Shown here one piece after another: positions 27,945 to 39,999 of a stretch of DNA of 56,272 nt. The position numbers and the translations under genes were made by a program. The stretch's first letter is position 1. Every line of letters begins with the position of its first letter. The stretch is taken from assembly GCA_902594605.1 (NCBI GenBank), contig CACJMR010000005.1, positions 1-56,272 on the forward strand, read 5' to 3'. This DNA is from an uncultured Pelagibacteraceae bacterium (GTDB lineage Bacteria > Pseudomonadota > Alphaproteobacteria > Pelagibacterales > Pelagibacteraceae). The notes beneath the pieces are model-generated. The model made no database searches. It was given only the letters and a program-made list of their open reading frames with translations, and was not told where the DNA came from.

Positions 27945-29708
27945 ATGCCAAGTTACACCGCACCAGTAAAAGATATGATGTTTCTCTTTGAAAAATTAAG
28001 AGATAATAAGAATTATAATGAGCTTGAAAAATATAATGAGGTGAGTGCTGATCTTGTTAAAGATATTTTAGAAGAAGCAGCTAAAATAAATCAAAATTTA
28101 ATTTTACCTCTTGCTAAAGCAGGTGATGAAAATCCAGCAATTTTAGAAAATGGTGTTGTCAGAACACCACCGGGTTACAAAGAAGCATATCAGAAATACA
28201 TTGAAGATGGTTGGACGTCATTGTCTTGTGACCCCAAATATGGAGGCCAAGGAATGCCAAAAACAGTAAGCGCGTTCTTTGATGAAATGCTTTCCTCAGC
28301 CAGTTTGTCATTTAAATTATATAGTGAACTTAGTATTGGTGCCTATAATTGTATTAATCATCATGCTTCAGATGAAATTAAAGATAAATATTTACCAAAG
28401 ATCGTCGAAGGTAAATGGAGTGGCACTATGTGTTTAACAGAACCAGTCTGTGGTACAGACTTAGGTTTGTTAAAAACCAAAGCTGTCAAACAATCTGATG
28501 ACACCTATAAAATTAGTGGTCAAAAGATTTTTATAACTTCTGGTGATCATGACTTAACTGAAAATATTATTCATTTAGTTTTAGCAAGATCAACGGACTC
28601 TCCTGCGGGGACTAAAGGAATTAGTTTATTTTTAGTTCCAAAATTTATTGTAAATAAAGATGGTAGTGTTGGTCAAAGAAATGGAATTTCAACAGGATCT
28701 ATTGAAAGCAAAATGGGAATTAAGGGTTCAGCAACATGTGTTTTAAATTTTGATGAAGCAACTGGGTATATGATTGGTAACAAAGACAAAGGTCTTAGCG
28801 CTATGTTTACTATGATGAACCTTGAGAGAATAGTGGTAGGTATTCAAGGTTTAGGAATTTCTGAAATTGCTTATCAAAACTCACTTGCCTATGCAAAAGA
28901 GAGAAAACAAGGCAAAACAAATAATTCAAAATCTACTAATGGAGCAGATTTTATTATTGAACATGCAGATATTAGAAGATCTTTACTTAATATGAAGTCA
29001 ATCATTGAAGGTGAAAGAGCTTTATGTTTTTGGTTATCACAACAAACTGAGGTGAGTCTTTATCATCCAGATGAAAAAATTAAACAAGAAGCTTTGGATT
29101 ATGTTTCATTGATGACACCAGTTGTTAAATCATTATTTACAGATTTAGCTATGGAAATTACGAATGACGCGATGCAAATACATGGTGGATATGGGTATAC
29201 TAAAGACCAAGGAATAGAACAATTATATAGAGATAATCGTATTACCCCAATTTATGAAGGAACAAATTCTGTTCAGGCAGCAGATTTAGTATTTAGAAAA
29301 TTATCAAATAAAAATGGCGATATTATCAATAAGTTTTTAGATATGATTAAATCTGAGTGTGATAGTAAAAATGAAAAAGTAAAAACATTTTCAAAAGAAT
29401 TAAATCATTATTTAGATATTTTATCTAAGTTCACCGACTGGATTAAGGATAAACATAAAATCGAAAAAGACGATGTTAGTGCTGCAGCAAACGATTATTT
29501 GAGAAGTCTGGGATATGTTTCAATTGCTTATGCTTGGATTAAAATTTTAGATGTAAGTTTTAGTGATTTTGAAAAAAATAAAGAATTTTATAGTGATAAA
29601 ATAAATACCGCAAAATTTTATTTTGATAAGGTATTGCCTAGAGCTGAGTATCATTACAAATCTGCTATCTCTGGAAGTTCCAATATAATGAATTTTAATT
29701 TTAATTAA
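27945..29708 (+). CDS. dmdC: Acyl-CoA dehydrogenase, DmdC-like (methylmercaptopropionyl-CoA dehydrogenase candidate)
   Basis: 587-aa acyl-CoA dehydrogenase (MCLTEPVCGTDLG, MQIHGGYGYTKD) adjacent to dmdB-like and dmdA genes. Confidence 0.75.
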   Translation: MPSYTAPVKDMMFLFEKLRDNKNYNELEKYNEVSADLVKDILEEAAKINQNLILPLAKAGDENPAILENGVVRTPPGYKEAYQKYIEDGWTSLSCDPKYGGQGMPKTVSAFFDEMLSSASLSFKLYSELSIGAYNCINHHASDEIKDKYLPKIVEGKWSGTMCLTEPVCGTDLGLLKTKAVKQSDDTYKISGQKIFITSGDHDLTENIIHLVLARSTDSPAGTKGISLFLVPKFIVNKDGSVGQRNGISTGSIESKMGIKGSATCVLNFDEATGYMIGNKDKGLSAMFTMMNLERIVVGIQGLGISEIAYQNSLAYAKERKQGKTNNSKSTNGADFIIEHADIRRSLLNMKSIIEGERALCFWLSQQTEVSLYHPDEKIKQEALDYVSLMTPVVKSLFTDLAMEITNDAMQIHGGYGYTKDQGIEQLYRDNRITPIYEGTNSVQAADLVFRKLSNKNGDIINKFLDMIKSECDSKNEKVKTFSKELNHYLDILSKFTDWIKDKHKIEKDDVSAAANDYLRSLGYVSIAYAWIKILDVSFSDFEKNKEFYSDKINTAKFYFDKVLPRAEYHYKSAISGSSNIMNFNFN

Positions 29709-29710
29709 TA

Positions 29711-31327
29711 ATGAATCATTACGAGACAAATTTAGATAAAAATAAAGCTAACTACGTACCACTTACCCCATTAACGTTTCTTAAAAGAGCAAGGGAAATT
29801 TATCCAAATTATGAAGCTATAATTTATGAAGATAGGAAATATACTTGGAATGATGTTTACAAAAGAGCTGTAAAATTTGCTAGTGCACTATCAAAAATTG
29901 GAATTAAAAAAGGAGACACTGTTTCATTCTTAGCCTTTAATACACCAGAGATTTTCGAAGGACATTACTCAGTACCTATGGCAGGTGCAGTATTAAATAC
30001 AATTAATATAAGATTAGATGCAAATACAATTTCATATATTTTAGATCACAGTGATGCAAAGGTACTAGTAGTTGATAGACAATTACATGGAGAAGTTAAG
30101 AAAGCATTAAAAACTTTAAATAAAAAAATTATAATAATTGATATAGATGATAAAAATGCTGATCAATCGAAATTAGAAAAAATTGGCGATTTAGAATATG
30201 AAAGTTTTTTAAATACAGGCGATGAAAATTTCGATTGGCAAATGCCAGAGGATGAATGGCAAGCAATATCATTAAGCTATACATCAGGTACTACAGGAAA
30301 TCCCAAAGGAGTAGTTTATCATCATAGAGGTGCATATTTAATGTCTACAGGAAGTTCGGTAGCTTGGAACATGCCAAATAGATTAAATTTTTTAACAGTG
30401 GTTCCAATGTTTCATTGTAATGGTTGGTGTTATCCATGGACAGTTCCAATGTTAAACGGAAGGACAATTTGTTTAAGAAATATTGACATAAAAAAAATTT
30501 TTGAATTAATCGATAAATATGAAGTAACTCATTTTGGCGGTGCCCCAATAGTATTAAATATGATTACAGGAGCTCCTGAAAGTGACAAAAAAAAATTAAA
30601 ACAAAAAGTTTATGTTTTGACTGCTGGAGCGCCACCACCAAGTATAATTTTCAAAAAAATGAGAGCATTAGGTTTTGAGGTTATGCATGTATACGGTTTA
30701 ACGGAAACTTATGGACATGTTACTCAGTGTGCGTGGAATGATGAATGGAACAATTTCGATGAGGAAAAACAAAATGAAATTAAGGCTAGGCAAGGTGTGA
30801 GATATCCAAATACTGAAGGTGTCGTTGTTTTGGATCCAGAAACAATGAAAGAAGTTCCTAAAGATGGAAAAACAATTGGTGAAATTATGATTAGAGGGAA
30901 TGTCGTAATGAAAGGTTACTTTAAAGACAAAGATGCTACTGATAAAGCCATGAAAGATGGATGGTTTCATAGTGGTGATTTAGCTGTAATGCATCCTGAT
31001 GGGTATGTAAAAATACAAGATAGATCAAAAGATATAATTATTTCTGGAGGAGAAAATATTTCTTCAATTGAAATAGAAAATACACTTTCTAAACATCCAT
31101 CAGTTTCTATTGCGGCAGTTGTTGCAAAACCAGATGAAAAATGGGGAGAAGTTCCTTGTGCATTTATTGAAATGGTTAAAGATAAGCCGGTATCAGAAAA
31201 AGAATTAATTGATTTTTGTAAAGAAACTTTAGCGGGATTTAAAGTTCCCAAGAAAGTTGTCTTCTGTGAGTTGCCAAAAACTTCGACAGGAAAAATACAA
31301 AAGTTTGAATTAAGAAAACAAGTTTAG
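29711..31327 (+). CDS. dmdB: Acyl-CoA synthetase, DmdB-like (methylmercaptopropionate-CoA ligase candidate)
   Basis: 538 aa; AMP-binding motif YTSGTTGNPKGV, GEIMIRGNVVMKGYFKD; located in the dmd cluster. Confidence 0.78.
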   Translation: MNHYETNLDKNKANYVPLTPLTFLKRAREIYPNYEAIIYEDRKYTWNDVYKRAVKFASALSKIGIKKGDTVSFLAFNTPEIFEGHYSVPMAGAVLNTINIRLDANTISYILDHSDAKVLVVDRQLHGEVKKALKTLNKKIIIIDIDDKNADQSKLEKIGDLEYESFLNTGDENFDWQMPEDEWQAISLSYTSGTTGNPKGVVYHHRGAYLMSTGSSVAWNMPNRLNFLTVVPMFHCNGWCYPWTVPMLNGRTICLRNIDIKKIFELIDKYEVTHFGGAPIVLNMITGAPESDKKKLKQKVYVLTAGAPPPSIIFKKMRALGFEVMHVYGLTETYGHVTQCAWNDEWNNFDEEKQNEIKARQGVRYPNTEGVVVLDPETMKEVPKDGKTIGEIMIRGNVVMKGYFKDKDATDKAMKDGWFHSGDLAVMHPDGYVKIQDRSKDIIISGGENISSIEIENTLSKHPSVSIAAVVAKPDEKWGEVPCAFIEMVKDKPVSEKELIDFCKETLAGFKVPKKVVFCELPKTSTGKIQKFELRKQV

Positions 31328-31334
31328 GTAATTT

Positions 31335-32111
31335 TTGAATTTTCAATTGGAAAATAAAAATGTCTATGCGTCTGATGCAGGACAGGGTATTGATCAAAAT
31401 AAAGAAACAATAGTATTTCTTCATGGAAGTGGTCTTTCGCATATTGTTTGGTCTCTAACTGAACAGTTTTTTTCAAATAATAATTTTAACGTACTATCTA
31501 TAGATTTACCTGGGCATGGTAATTCAGATGGTCCTTGCTTAGATAGTATTGAAAAAATAGCTGATTGGTTAGAACGGGTTTTTAACGAACTAAATCTAAA
31601 TAATTTAACTTTAATTGGTCATTCCCAAGGTTGCTTGGAGATACTTGAATATGCTCACAAATATAAAGATAGATTAAAAAAGTTAGTCTTTATTGGAGGC
31701 TCAAATAAAATGCCAGTGCATCCAGATTTAATTGATCTAGCAAAAAATGGGGACTCCGATGCAGTTAAATTAATGATGAAGTGGGGTTATGAAGGTTCAA
31801 AAAGATTTATTGGAGGTAACCCAGTAGAAAAAATAATACAATCACCTCGAGATATAAGAGACATACTGGCGGTAGACCTTGTTGCATGTAACAATTACAA
31901 AAATGGAACAAAGGCAGCAGAATCAATCGAATGTCCATCACTAATGATATTTGGATCCTTAGACAAAATGATAAATCTAGAAGCAGGAAAAAAATTTTCT
32001 AGTCTAATTAACAACTCATCTACACACATAATAGAAGGTTGTGGCCATATGATTATGATTGAAAAAGCATTTGAAATGAGAGACAAAGTTTTAGAATTTT
32101 TGAAAAAATGA
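31335..32111 (+). CDS. Alpha/beta hydrolase in the DMSP demethylation cluster
   Basis: 258 aa; [10 protein letters not shown] oxyanion region, nucleophile elbow GHSQG, C-terminal GCGHMI; TTG start. Confidence 0.85.
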   Translation: MNFQLENKNVYASDAGQGIDQNKETIVFLHGSGLSHIVWSLTEQFFSNNNFNVLSIDLPGHGNSDGPCLDSIEKIADWLERVFNELNLNNLTLIGHSQGCLEILEYAHKYKDRLKKLVFIGGSNKMPVHPDLIDLAKNGDSDAVKLMMKWGYEGSKRFIGGNPVEKIIQSPRDIRDILAVDLVACNNYKNGTKAAESIECPSLMIFGSLDKMINLEAGKKFSSLINNSSTHIIEGCGHMIMIEKAFEMRDKVLEFLKK

Positions 32112-33217
32112 AAAACTTTTTAATTGCAAAATCAAGAAGACTTAGAGGTACTCCATATACTTCTCGAATTGAAGAACAAGGTGTTACAGCTTATACAATT
32201 TATAACCATATGTTGCTTCCAGCTGCCTTTGGTTCAATTGAAGAATCTTACCATCATTTAAAAGAGCATGTTCAGATCTGGGATGTAGCAGCTGAAAGAC
32301 AGGTAGAAATTTCAGGAAAAGATTCTTCAAAACTAGTTCAGCTAATGACTTGTAGAGATTTATCAAAGTCTAAAGATGGAAGATGTTATTATTGTCCGAT
32401 TATAGATGATAATGCTGGATTAATTAATGATCCAGTTGTTTTAAGAATTAATGAAAATAAATGGTGGATTTCTATTGCAGATACGGACGTAATATTATTT
32501 GCAAAAGGATTAGCAATTGGAAATAAATTTGATGTTGAAATCATAGAGCCAAAAGTTGATATCATGGCTGTACAAGGTCCAAAATCATTTAAATTGATGG
32601 AAAAAGTATTTGGAGAACAGATTACAAAATTAAAATTTTTTGGTTTTGATTATTTTGAATTTGGAGGTGCAAAACACCTTATCGCACAATCTGGATGGTC
32701 TAAACAAGGAGGCTATGAAGTGTATGTTCAAAATACAGAAGCAGGCTTAAAACTGTATGATCATTTATTTGAAATTGGAAAAGAATTTAATGTTAAACCA
32801 GGATGTCCTAATTTGATTGAACGAATAGAAAGTGGACTGTTATCTCATGGTAATGATATGGATAATGGAGATAATCCTTATGAATGTGGTTTCGATAAAT
32901 ATATTAACATAGATAGTGATGTTATCTTTTTAGGAAAAGAAAAACTAAAGACAATTAAATCTGAGGGAATAAATAAAAAATTAATGGGAGTTAAATTTGA
33001 TATAGAGAAAATAAGTTTAACAGGATCTTTAGATCTTACTGATGATCAGAACAACATCGTTGGAGAATTACGGTCAGCATGCTATTCACCACATTTTAAA
33101 AAAGTGATTGGTATTGCTATGATGAAAAAATCACATTGGAATGTAGACCAGAAGGTAAAAGCAAGCATAAATGGTGATATTTGCAGTGGTAAAGTTTGCG
33201 ATTTACCTTTTATTTAG
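32108..33217 (+). CDS. dmdA: Dimethylsulfoniopropionate demethylase DmdA (GcvT family)
   Basis: 369 aa; [62 protein letters not shown] closely resembles Pelagibacter DmdA from memory. Confidence 0.92.
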   Translation: MKNFLIAKSRRLRGTPYTSRIEEQGVTAYTIYNHMLLPAAFGSIEESYHHLKEHVQIWDVAAERQVEISGKDSSKLVQLMTCRDLSKSKDGRCYYCPIIDDNAGLINDPVVLRINENKWWISIADTDVILFAKGLAIGNKFDVEIIEPKVDIMAVQGPKSFKLMEKVFGEQITKLKFFGFDYFEFGGAKHLIAQSGWSKQGGYEVYVQNTEAGLKLYDHLFEIGKEFNVKPGCPNLIERIESGLLSHGNDMDNGDNPYECGFDKYINIDSDVIFLGKEKLKTIKSEGINKKLMGVKFDIEKISLTGSLDLTDDQNNIVGELRSACYSPHFKKVIGIAMMKKSHWNVDQKVKASINGDICSGKVCDLPFI

Positions 33218-33232
33218 TATAACAGCTTTAAA

Positions 33233-34228
33233 ATGAACATAGCTATAGTAGGTGCAACAGGAAATGTTGGTAGAAAAACTCTTGAAGTATTTGATAAAAA
33301 AAACTTCAAGTTTGATGATCTATATTTAGTTGCCTCAGAAAAAAGTGCGGGAAAAAAAATCTCTTTTAGAGATAAAGAGTATGTTATTGAAAATTTAGAG
33401 ACATATGATTTTTCAAAAGCAGATATAACTTTTTTTGCAGCTGGAGGAAAAATTGCTGAAAAATATGCAGAAAAAGCTGCCAAGCACACAATTGTAATTG
33501 ATAATTCGAGTTTTTTTAGAATGGATCCAGATGTTCCATTGATCGTCCCACAAGTGAATGCAGCTGAAATTAAAAATATGAAAAAAAATATTATTGCAAA
33601 TCCAAATTGTTCTACAGCACAACTTGTTATAGCACTTAAACCACTACATAATTTGTTCAAAATTAAAAGAGTTGTAGTTTCAACTTACCAATCTGTTTCA
33701 GGTGGTGGCAAAAGTCCAATGGACGAATTAATAGATCAAACTAAACAATATTTAGATGGAAAAAAAATAGAGTCAAAAAATTTTACTAAACAAATCGCTT
33801 TTAATGTTATTCCACATATCGATGTTTTTGCTGATGATGGATATACAAAAGAAGAATTAAAAATGACAAATGAAACAAAAAAAATATTAGATGATACAAT
33901 AGAACTTACAGCTACATGTGTAAGAATTCCTGTTTTAGTTTCTCATTCAGAGTCTGTTAATATAGAATTTGAAAAACCATATACTTTAGAAAAAGTGAGA
34001 GATGTTTTAAGTAAAGCAGATGGTTGTGAGGTTATTGATAAAAGAGAAAATGGAGGTTATAGCACACCATTTGAAGCAGCTGGGAGTGATGAGACATATA
34101 TATCTAGAATTAGAGAAGACAAAACTAAAAAAAATTCATTAAATTTGTGGATTGTATCAGATAACCTACTTAGAGGTGCAGCACTTAATTCTGTTGAAAT
34201 TGCTGAAACAATTATTAACTCAAAATAA
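33233..34228 (+). CDS. asd: Aspartate-semialdehyde dehydrogenase
   Basis: IVGATGNVGRKTLEV; NPNCSTAQLVIALKPLH; VVVSTYQSVSGGGK. Confidence 0.95.
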   Translation: MNIAIVGATGNVGRKTLEVFDKKNFKFDDLYLVASEKSAGKKISFRDKEYVIENLETYDFSKADITFFAAGGKIAEKYAEKAAKHTIVIDNSSFFRMDPDVPLIVPQVNAAEIKNMKKNIIANPNCSTAQLVIALKPLHNLFKIKRVVVSTYQSVSGGGKSPMDELIDQTKQYLDGKKIESKNFTKQIAFNVIPHIDVFADDGYTKEELKMTNETKKILDDTIELTATCVRIPVLVSHSESVNIEFEKPYTLEKVRDVLSKADGCEVIDKRENGGYSTPFEAAGSDETYISRIREDKTKKNSLNLWIVSDNLLRGAALNSVEIAETIINSK

Positions 34229-34231
34229 AAT

Positions 34232-34612
34232 ATGGAAGACAGACCTTTATCACCACACATACAGATTTATAAATGGCATATTTCTTCATTAGTATCTATT
34301 TCACATAGAATTACAGGAATAATTAATTTTTTTGCAATTACTTTAATTTGTATTTGGTTTGCTTTAATGCTTCTAGGAGAAAGTAATTATCAAACTATTA
34401 AAATTTTTTTAGAAACTTTTTTAGGTAAATTTATTTTAATTGGAATAACTTGGTCATTTAGTTTTCAAATGTTAAGTGAAGTAAGACACTTGATTATGGA
34501 TTTGGGTTATGGATTTGAATTACAAACAACAAAAATTACAGGTTTGTTAGTTATTTTTGGTTCGATTGTTGTAACTATCTTAATTTATTTAATTGGCAGG
34601 GGATTAATATAA
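34232..34612 (+). CDS. sdhC: Succinate dehydrogenase cytochrome b556 subunit
   Basis: RPLSPHIQIYKWHISSLVSISHRITGI; heme-ligand region SEVRHLIMDLGYG. Confidence 0.93.
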   Translation: MEDRPLSPHIQIYKWHISSLVSISHRITGIINFFAITLICIWFALMLLGESNYQTIKIFLETFLGKFILIGITWSFSFQMLSEVRHLIMDLGYGFELQTTKITGLLVIFGSIVVTILIYLIGRGLI

Positions 34613-34941
34613 TGCTGCCAGTAACAAAAAAATGGTTATTCTTAAAAATTAGTTCTGCAATCTTATTACCTTTAATGCTTTGGTTTATTATAAATTTAGT
34701 GAATATCTATGATAAAAGTTATTTTGAAATAGTGAATTTTTTAACAACACAACCATCTAAATTCCTAATTGGATTATTTTTAGTTATTGCTTATTTTTTT
34801 TCAGCTTTGACTATAAGTGAGGTTTTTGAAGACTATATTAACGATAAAAAAACCAAAAATGCCGCAAACAAAGTCCTAAATTTTTTTGCTATAACAATTC
34901 CAGTAATTACTATAATTGTAATTTTTAACTTAAATACATGA
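34612..34941 (+). CDS. sdhD: Succinate dehydrogenase membrane anchor subunit
   Basis: 109 aa with three TM-like segments, between sdhC and sdhA. Confidence 0.8.
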   Translation: MLPVTKKWLFLKISSAILLPLMLWFIINLVNIYDKSYFEIVNFLTTQPSKFLIGLFLVIAYFFSALTISEVFEDYINDKKTKNAANKVLNFFAITIPVITIIVIFNLNT

Positions 34942-36713
34942 AAGCATATAATATTATAGACCATGAGTACGATGTTGTTGTACTTGGTGCAGGTGGATCA
35001 GGTTTAAGAGCGGCAGTAGGGCTCAGCGAAGCTGGCTTAAAAACAGCTTGTATCTCAAAAGTATTTCCTACCAGAAGTCATACATCAGCTGCACAAGGCG
35101 GAATATCAGCAGCACTAGGAAACATGGGAGAAGATGATTGGAGATGGCACATGTATGACACTGTAAAAGGTGCAGATTGGTTAGGTGATCAAGATAGTAT
35201 TGAATATCTTTGTAAAGAAGCACCTAAAGCAGTTTTAGAATTAGAGAAATATGGAGTTCCATTTAGCAGAACTGAAGAAGGAAAAATTTATCAAAGACCA
35301 TTTGGTGGAATGACAAAAAATTATGGAAATGGAATAGTTCAAAGAACTTGTGCAGCAGCTGATAGAACAGGACATGCTATTTTACACACATTATATGGAC
35401 AAGCGTTAAAGCATAATACAGAATTTTTTATAGAATATTTTGCATTAGATTTGTTGATGAAGAATGGAGAATGCAAAGGTCTAATTGCTTGGAATTTGAA
35501 TGATGGCACAATTCACAGATTTAGAGCGCACACAGTAATTATTGCTACAGGTGGTTATGGAAAAGTTTATTATTCAGCAACATCAGCACATACTTGTACT
35601 GGTGATGGTAATGCAATGGTTTTAAGAGCTGGACTGCCGCTTCAGGATATGGAGTTTGTTCAATTTCACCCAACAGGAATTTATGGCCACGGCACATTAA
35701 TAACAGAAGGTGCGCGAGGAGAAGGTGGTTATCTTACAAATTCTAAAGGTGAAAGATTTATGGAAAGATATGCTCCAAATGCAAAAGATTTAGCATCAAG
35801 AGATGTTGTTAGCAGATCTATGTCTATTGAGATTAATGAGGGAAGAGGTGTTGGAAAAGATCAAGACCATGTTCATTTGAACCTAAGTCACTTAGATAAA
35901 GATATTATTGAAAGCAGGCTTCCTGGAATTACTGATGCAGCGAGATTATTTGCAAATGTAGATGTAACTAAAGAACCAATTCCTGTTGTGCCAACAGTTC
36001 ATTATAATATGGGTGGTATTCCAACAAACTATAAAGCAGAAGTATTAACTATAAATGGCTCAGAAAAAACTGTTCCAGGTTTAATGGCTATAGGAGAAGC
36101 GGCATGTGTCTCTGTTCACGGAGCAAATAGACTTGGTTCTAATTCTTTAATTGATTTAGTAGTATTTGGAAGAGCAGCAGCAAAAAGAGCAGCTGAATTA
36201 GTTAAGCCAGGAACACCTCATGAAGAAATTCCTGAGTCAGAAACACAAAAATGTTTAGATAGATTTGATAAACTTAGAAATGCACAAGGAAATAATAGTA
36301 CTGCAGAACTTAGACTTTCAATGCAAAAAACCATGCAGTCGAAATGTGCAGTTTTTAGAACAGAAAAAAATCTTAAAGAAGGTGTTGATGAGATTAAAAA
36401 AACCTATGATGGTATGGACTCAATTTCAGTTAAAGATAGGTCTTTAGTATTTAATACTGATTTAGTTGAAACATTAGAATTTGATAATTTAATAAGACAA
36501 GCGGTAACTACTGTAGAATCTGCATATCATAGAAAAGAGAGCAGAGGTGCTCACGCGAGAGATGACTATCCAAAAAGAGATGATGAAAAGTTTATGCAAC
36601 ATACTCTTGCTTGGTGTGATGGAAAAAATACAAAGATTAGTTACAGAGCAGTTCACAAATCAACTTTAACAAATGAAGTTCAATATTTTCCACCACAAGA
36701 GCGAGTATATTAA
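34938..36713 (+). CDS. sdhA: Succinate dehydrogenase flavoprotein subunit
   Basis: [53 protein letters not shown]. Confidence 0.97.
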   Translation: MKAYNIIDHEYDVVVLGAGGSGLRAAVGLSEAGLKTACISKVFPTRSHTSAAQGGISAALGNMGEDDWRWHMYDTVKGADWLGDQDSIEYLCKEAPKAVLELEKYGVPFSRTEEGKIYQRPFGGMTKNYGNGIVQRTCAAADRTGHAILHTLYGQALKHNTEFFIEYFALDLLMKNGECKGLIAWNLNDGTIHRFRAHTVIIATGGYGKVYYSATSAHTCTGDGNAMVLRAGLPLQDMEFVQFHPTGIYGHGTLITEGARGEGGYLTNSKGERFMERYAPNAKDLASRDVVSRSMSIEINEGRGVGKDQDHVHLNLSHLDKDIIESRLPGITDAARLFANVDVTKEPIPVVPTVHYNMGGIPTNYKAEVLTINGSEKTVPGLMAIGEAACVSVHGANRLGSNSLIDLVVFGRAAAKRAAELVKPGTPHEEIPESETQKCLDRFDKLRNAQGNNSTAELRLSMQKTMQSKCAVFRTEKNLKEGVDEIKKTYDGMDSISVKDRSLVFNTDLVETLEFDNLIRQAVTTVESAYHRKESRGAHARDDYPKRDDEKFMQHTLAWCDGKNTKISYRAVHKSTLTNEVQYFPPQERVY

Positions 36714-37492
36714 TGGTTCAGCTAAGCTTACCTAAAAATTCAGAGGTTAAAAAAGGCAAATATTTTAAAGACAAAACTGGATCTAAAAATTTAAGAAAAG
36801 TAAATATTTATAGATGGGATCCATCGACAGAAGAAAATCCTAGGATTGATACATACGAAGTTGATATGGATAATTGTCCATCTAAGGTGCTGGATATTTT
36901 AAATAAAATTAAAAACGAAATTGATCCTACATTGGCCTATAGAAGGTCTTGTGCTCATGGTGTTTGTGGCTCTTGTGCTATGAATATGGGAGGAAAAAAT
37001 GGACTAGCTTGCACAACTCCTCATGCAGAGATAGACGGTGACATTGATATTTATCCTCTACCTCATTTAAAAGTTAAAAGAGATTTGATTGGTGATTTAG
37101 ATGGCTTATATAAACAATATCAATCCATTGAACCTTGGTTAAAAAATAACTCAACAAAACAGACAACAGAAATTTATCAGTCTAAAGAAGATAGAGCAAA
37201 ACTTGATGGTGCTTACGAATGCATTATGTGTGCTTGCTGTTCTACATCTTGCCCAAGTTATTGGTGGAATGGAGATAAATATTTAGGTCCTGCAGTTCTG
37301 CTACAGGCTTATAGATGGATTATTGATAGTAGAGATGAAGAGAGAAAAGCTAGATTAAAAAAAGTTTCAGATGAATTAAAATTATATAGATGCCATACAA
37401 TATTAAATTGTACAAATGCATGTCCTAAGGGCTTGAATCCAGCAAAAGCTATAGCTGAAATAAAAAAAATGTTAGCAACAGCTAATGTTTAA
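36713..37492 (+). CDS. sdhB: Succinate dehydrogenase iron-sulfur subunit
   Basis: [47 protein letters not shown]. Confidence 0.97.
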   Translation: MVQLSLPKNSEVKKGKYFKDKTGSKNLRKVNIYRWDPSTEENPRIDTYEVDMDNCPSKVLDILNKIKNEIDPTLAYRRSCAHGVCGSCAMNMGGKNGLACTTPHAEIDGDIDIYPLPHLKVKRDLIGDLDGLYKQYQSIEPWLKNNSTKQTTEIYQSKEDRAKLDGAYECIMCACCSTSCPSYWWNGDKYLGPAVLLQAYRWIIDSRDEERKARLKKVSDELKLYRCHTILNCTNACPKGLNPAKAIAEIKKMLATANV

Positions 37493-37531
37493 ATAGACTA
37501 TTCGATATTTTTGATCTAAAACACCGTATTC

Positions 37532-39025
37532 ATGAAATTAATAGAACACTTCGTAAACGGTAAAATAATTCCGGGATCTTCAGATAAAAAAGGAAAAGTT
37601 TTTAACCCAGCAACTGGTGAACAAGAGTCTGAGGTAAGACTTGCCTCAAAATCTGATCTAGACAGTGCTGTTGAGGTAGCAAAAAAAGCATTTGAAACTT
37701 GGTCTTTAAAACCTGCTCTACAAAGAGCTAGAATAATATTTAAATTTAAAGAATTAATTGAAAAAAATTCTGATGAATTAACGAAGTTAATAGTTTCAGA
37801 ACATGGAAAAGTTTATGAAGATGCAAGAGGCTCTTTAACTAGAGGACTTGAGGTGGTAGAATTTGCTTGTGGAATACCACATTTATTAAAAGGTGAGTTT
37901 TCAGAAAATGTTGGAACCAATGTTGATAGTTGGTCAATAAGACAACCATTAGGAGTTGTTGCAGGTATTACACCTTTTAATTTTCCTGCTATGGTACCAA
38001 TGTGGATGTTTCCAATAGCAATAGCTTGTGGAAACACTTTTATTCTTAAACCATCAGAAAAAGACCCTTCTTGCGCAATAAGATTGGCAGAACTACTTAC
38101 TGAGGCTGGTCTTCCAGAAGGAGTATTTAATGTAATAAATGGAGATAAAGAAGCTGTTGATGCAATTTTAGAAAACAAAGATATCAAAGCTGTTAGTTTT
38201 GTAGGATCTACTCCTATTGCAAAATATATTTATGAAAATTCAGCTAAAAATGAAAAAAGAGTTCAAGCTTTGGGTGGAGCAAAAAACCATTTAGTTGTTA
38301 TGCCAGATTGTGATTTAGATGGTGCAGTAAATGGTTTAATGGGTGCTGCTTATGGTTCAGCTGGAGAAAGATGTATGGCTCAATCAGTTGCGGTTGCGGT
38401 TGGAGATATTGGTGATGAACTTGTATCAAGATTATCAAAAAAAGCTGAAGCTTTAAAAGTTGGTCCTGGAATGGATAAAGCATCAGAAATGGGACCTTTA
38501 GTTACAAAAGAACATTTAGAAAAAGTTACAAGTTACGTTGATTTAGGTGTCAAGGAAGGTGCAAAGCTAGTAGTTGATGGAAGAGGTTTAAAACTTCAAG
38601 GTTATGAAAATGGTTTCTATATAGGTGGATGCTTGTTTGATCATGTAAATAAAGATATGAGAATTTACAAAGAGGAAATATTCGGTCCAGTCTTATCAGT
38701 TGTTAGAGTAAAAACTTTTGAAGAAGCTGCAAAATTAATTAACGACCATGAGTACGGAAATGGAGTTAGTATTTATACAAGAGACGGTGATGCAGGTAGA
38801 ACTTTTGCAAGTAAAATTCAAGTAGGTATGGTTGGTATTAACGTGCCGATCCCAGTTCCAATGGCATTTCATAGTTTTGGTGGTTGGAAAAGATCATTAT
38901 TTGGAGATAGTGGAATGCATGGTATGGAAGGAATAAAATTTTATACTAAACTTAAAACAGTAACATCCAGATGGCCTTCAGGTGTCCGATCAAATGCGGA
39001 ATTTGTTATGCCAACAATGAAATAA
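37532..39025 (+). CDS. mmsA: Methylmalonate-semialdehyde dehydrogenase (CoA-acylating)
   Basis: 497 aa ALDH; ITPFNFPAMVPMWMFPIAIACGNTFILKPSEKDPS; GAAYGSAGERCMA. Confidence 0.92.
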   Translation: MKLIEHFVNGKIIPGSSDKKGKVFNPATGEQESEVRLASKSDLDSAVEVAKKAFETWSLKPALQRARIIFKFKELIEKNSDELTKLIVSEHGKVYEDARGSLTRGLEVVEFACGIPHLLKGEFSENVGTNVDSWSIRQPLGVVAGITPFNFPAMVPMWMFPIAIACGNTFILKPSEKDPSCAIRLAELLTEAGLPEGVFNVINGDKEAVDAILENKDIKAVSFVGSTPIAKYIYENSAKNEKRVQALGGAKNHLVVMPDCDLDGAVNGLMGAAYGSAGERCMAQSVAVAVGDIGDELVSRLSKKAEALKVGPGMDKASEMGPLVTKEHLEKVTSYVDLGVKEGAKLVVDGRGLKLQGYENGFYIGGCLFDHVNKDMRIYKEEIFGPVLSVVRVKTFEEAAKLINDHEYGNGVSIYTRDGDAGRTFASKIQVGMVGINVPIPVPMAFHSFGGWKRSLFGDSGMHGMEGIKFYTKLKTVTSRWPSGVRSNAEFVMPTMK

Positions 39026-39034
39026 AGGAAATAA

Positions 39035-39997
39035 ATGACAAAAATATCTTTAATTGGTGCAGGCCAAATAGGCGGAACTCTTGCACATTTAATAGGAACA
39101 AAAGAATTAGTAAATGAAGTGGTTTTATTTGATGTAGCTAGTGGTATTGCAAAAGGAAAAGCATTAGATATTGCACAATCTTCATCTGTAGATGGTTTCA
39201 ATGTTAGATTTTCAGGAACTGATAACTATGAGGATATAAAAGATTCAGATGTAATTATAATTACAGCAGGTGTTCCAAGAAAACCTGGAATGAGCCGAGA
39301 CGATCTTCTTGGAATTAATTTAAAAATAATTAAACAAGTTGCTGAGGGGGTAAAGAAAAATGCTCCTAACGCTTTTGTGATCTGTATCACCAATCCTTTA
39401 GACGTTATGGTTATGGCATTTCAAAAATTTTCAGGCTTGCCATCAAATAAAGTTGTTGGTATGGCAGGTATTTTAGATAGTTCGAGATTTAAATTATTTT
39501 TATCATTAGAACTTAATGTGCCAGTAAGAGAAATTGAGGCAATGGTTATGGGTGGTCATGGTGACACCATGGTTCCTATGCCAAGATTTACAAAAATTTC
39601 AGGTAAACCATTGTTGGATCTTGTAAAGGATGGAAAGATTTCTTCAGAGAGAGTTGAGGAAATTAATCAAAGAACACGAGATGGTGGTGCGGAAATAGTT
39701 AGATATTTAGAAAAAGGATCGGCCTTTTATGCACCAGCAGCTTCAGGTGTTCAAATGGCAGAAGCATATTTAAATGATCAGAAAAAATTATTACCCTGCG
39801 CTGTACAATTAAATGGAGAATATGGTGTGAAAAATGTTTATGCAGGTGTTCCTGTTGTCATTGGAAAAGATGGTGTAGAAAAAATTGAAGAGATTGATTT
39901 AGATGAAAAAGAAAAAAAAGAATTTATGCATTCAATAGATGCTGTAAAAGCTTTATGGGAAGCTGCATCTAAAATAGATCCTGATTTATCTAAATAA
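39035..39997 (+). CDS. mdh: Malate dehydrogenase
   Basis: [45 protein letters not shown]. Confidence 0.95.
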   Translation: MTKISLIGAGQIGGTLAHLIGTKELVNEVVLFDVASGIAKGKALDIAQSSSVDGFNVRFSGTDNYEDIKDSDVIIITAGVPRKPGMSRDDLLGINLKIIKQVAEGVKKNAPNAFVICITNPLDVMVMAFQKFSGLPSNKVVGMAGILDSSRFKLFLSLELNVPVREIEAMVMGGHGDTMVPMPRFTKISGKPLLDLVKDGKISSERVEEINQRTRDGGAEIVRYLEKGSAFYAPAASGVQMAEAYLNDQKKLLPCAVQLNGEYGVKNVYAGVPVVIGKDGVEKIEEIDLDEKEKKEFMHSIDAVKALWEAASKIDPDLSK

Positions 39998-39999
39998 TA

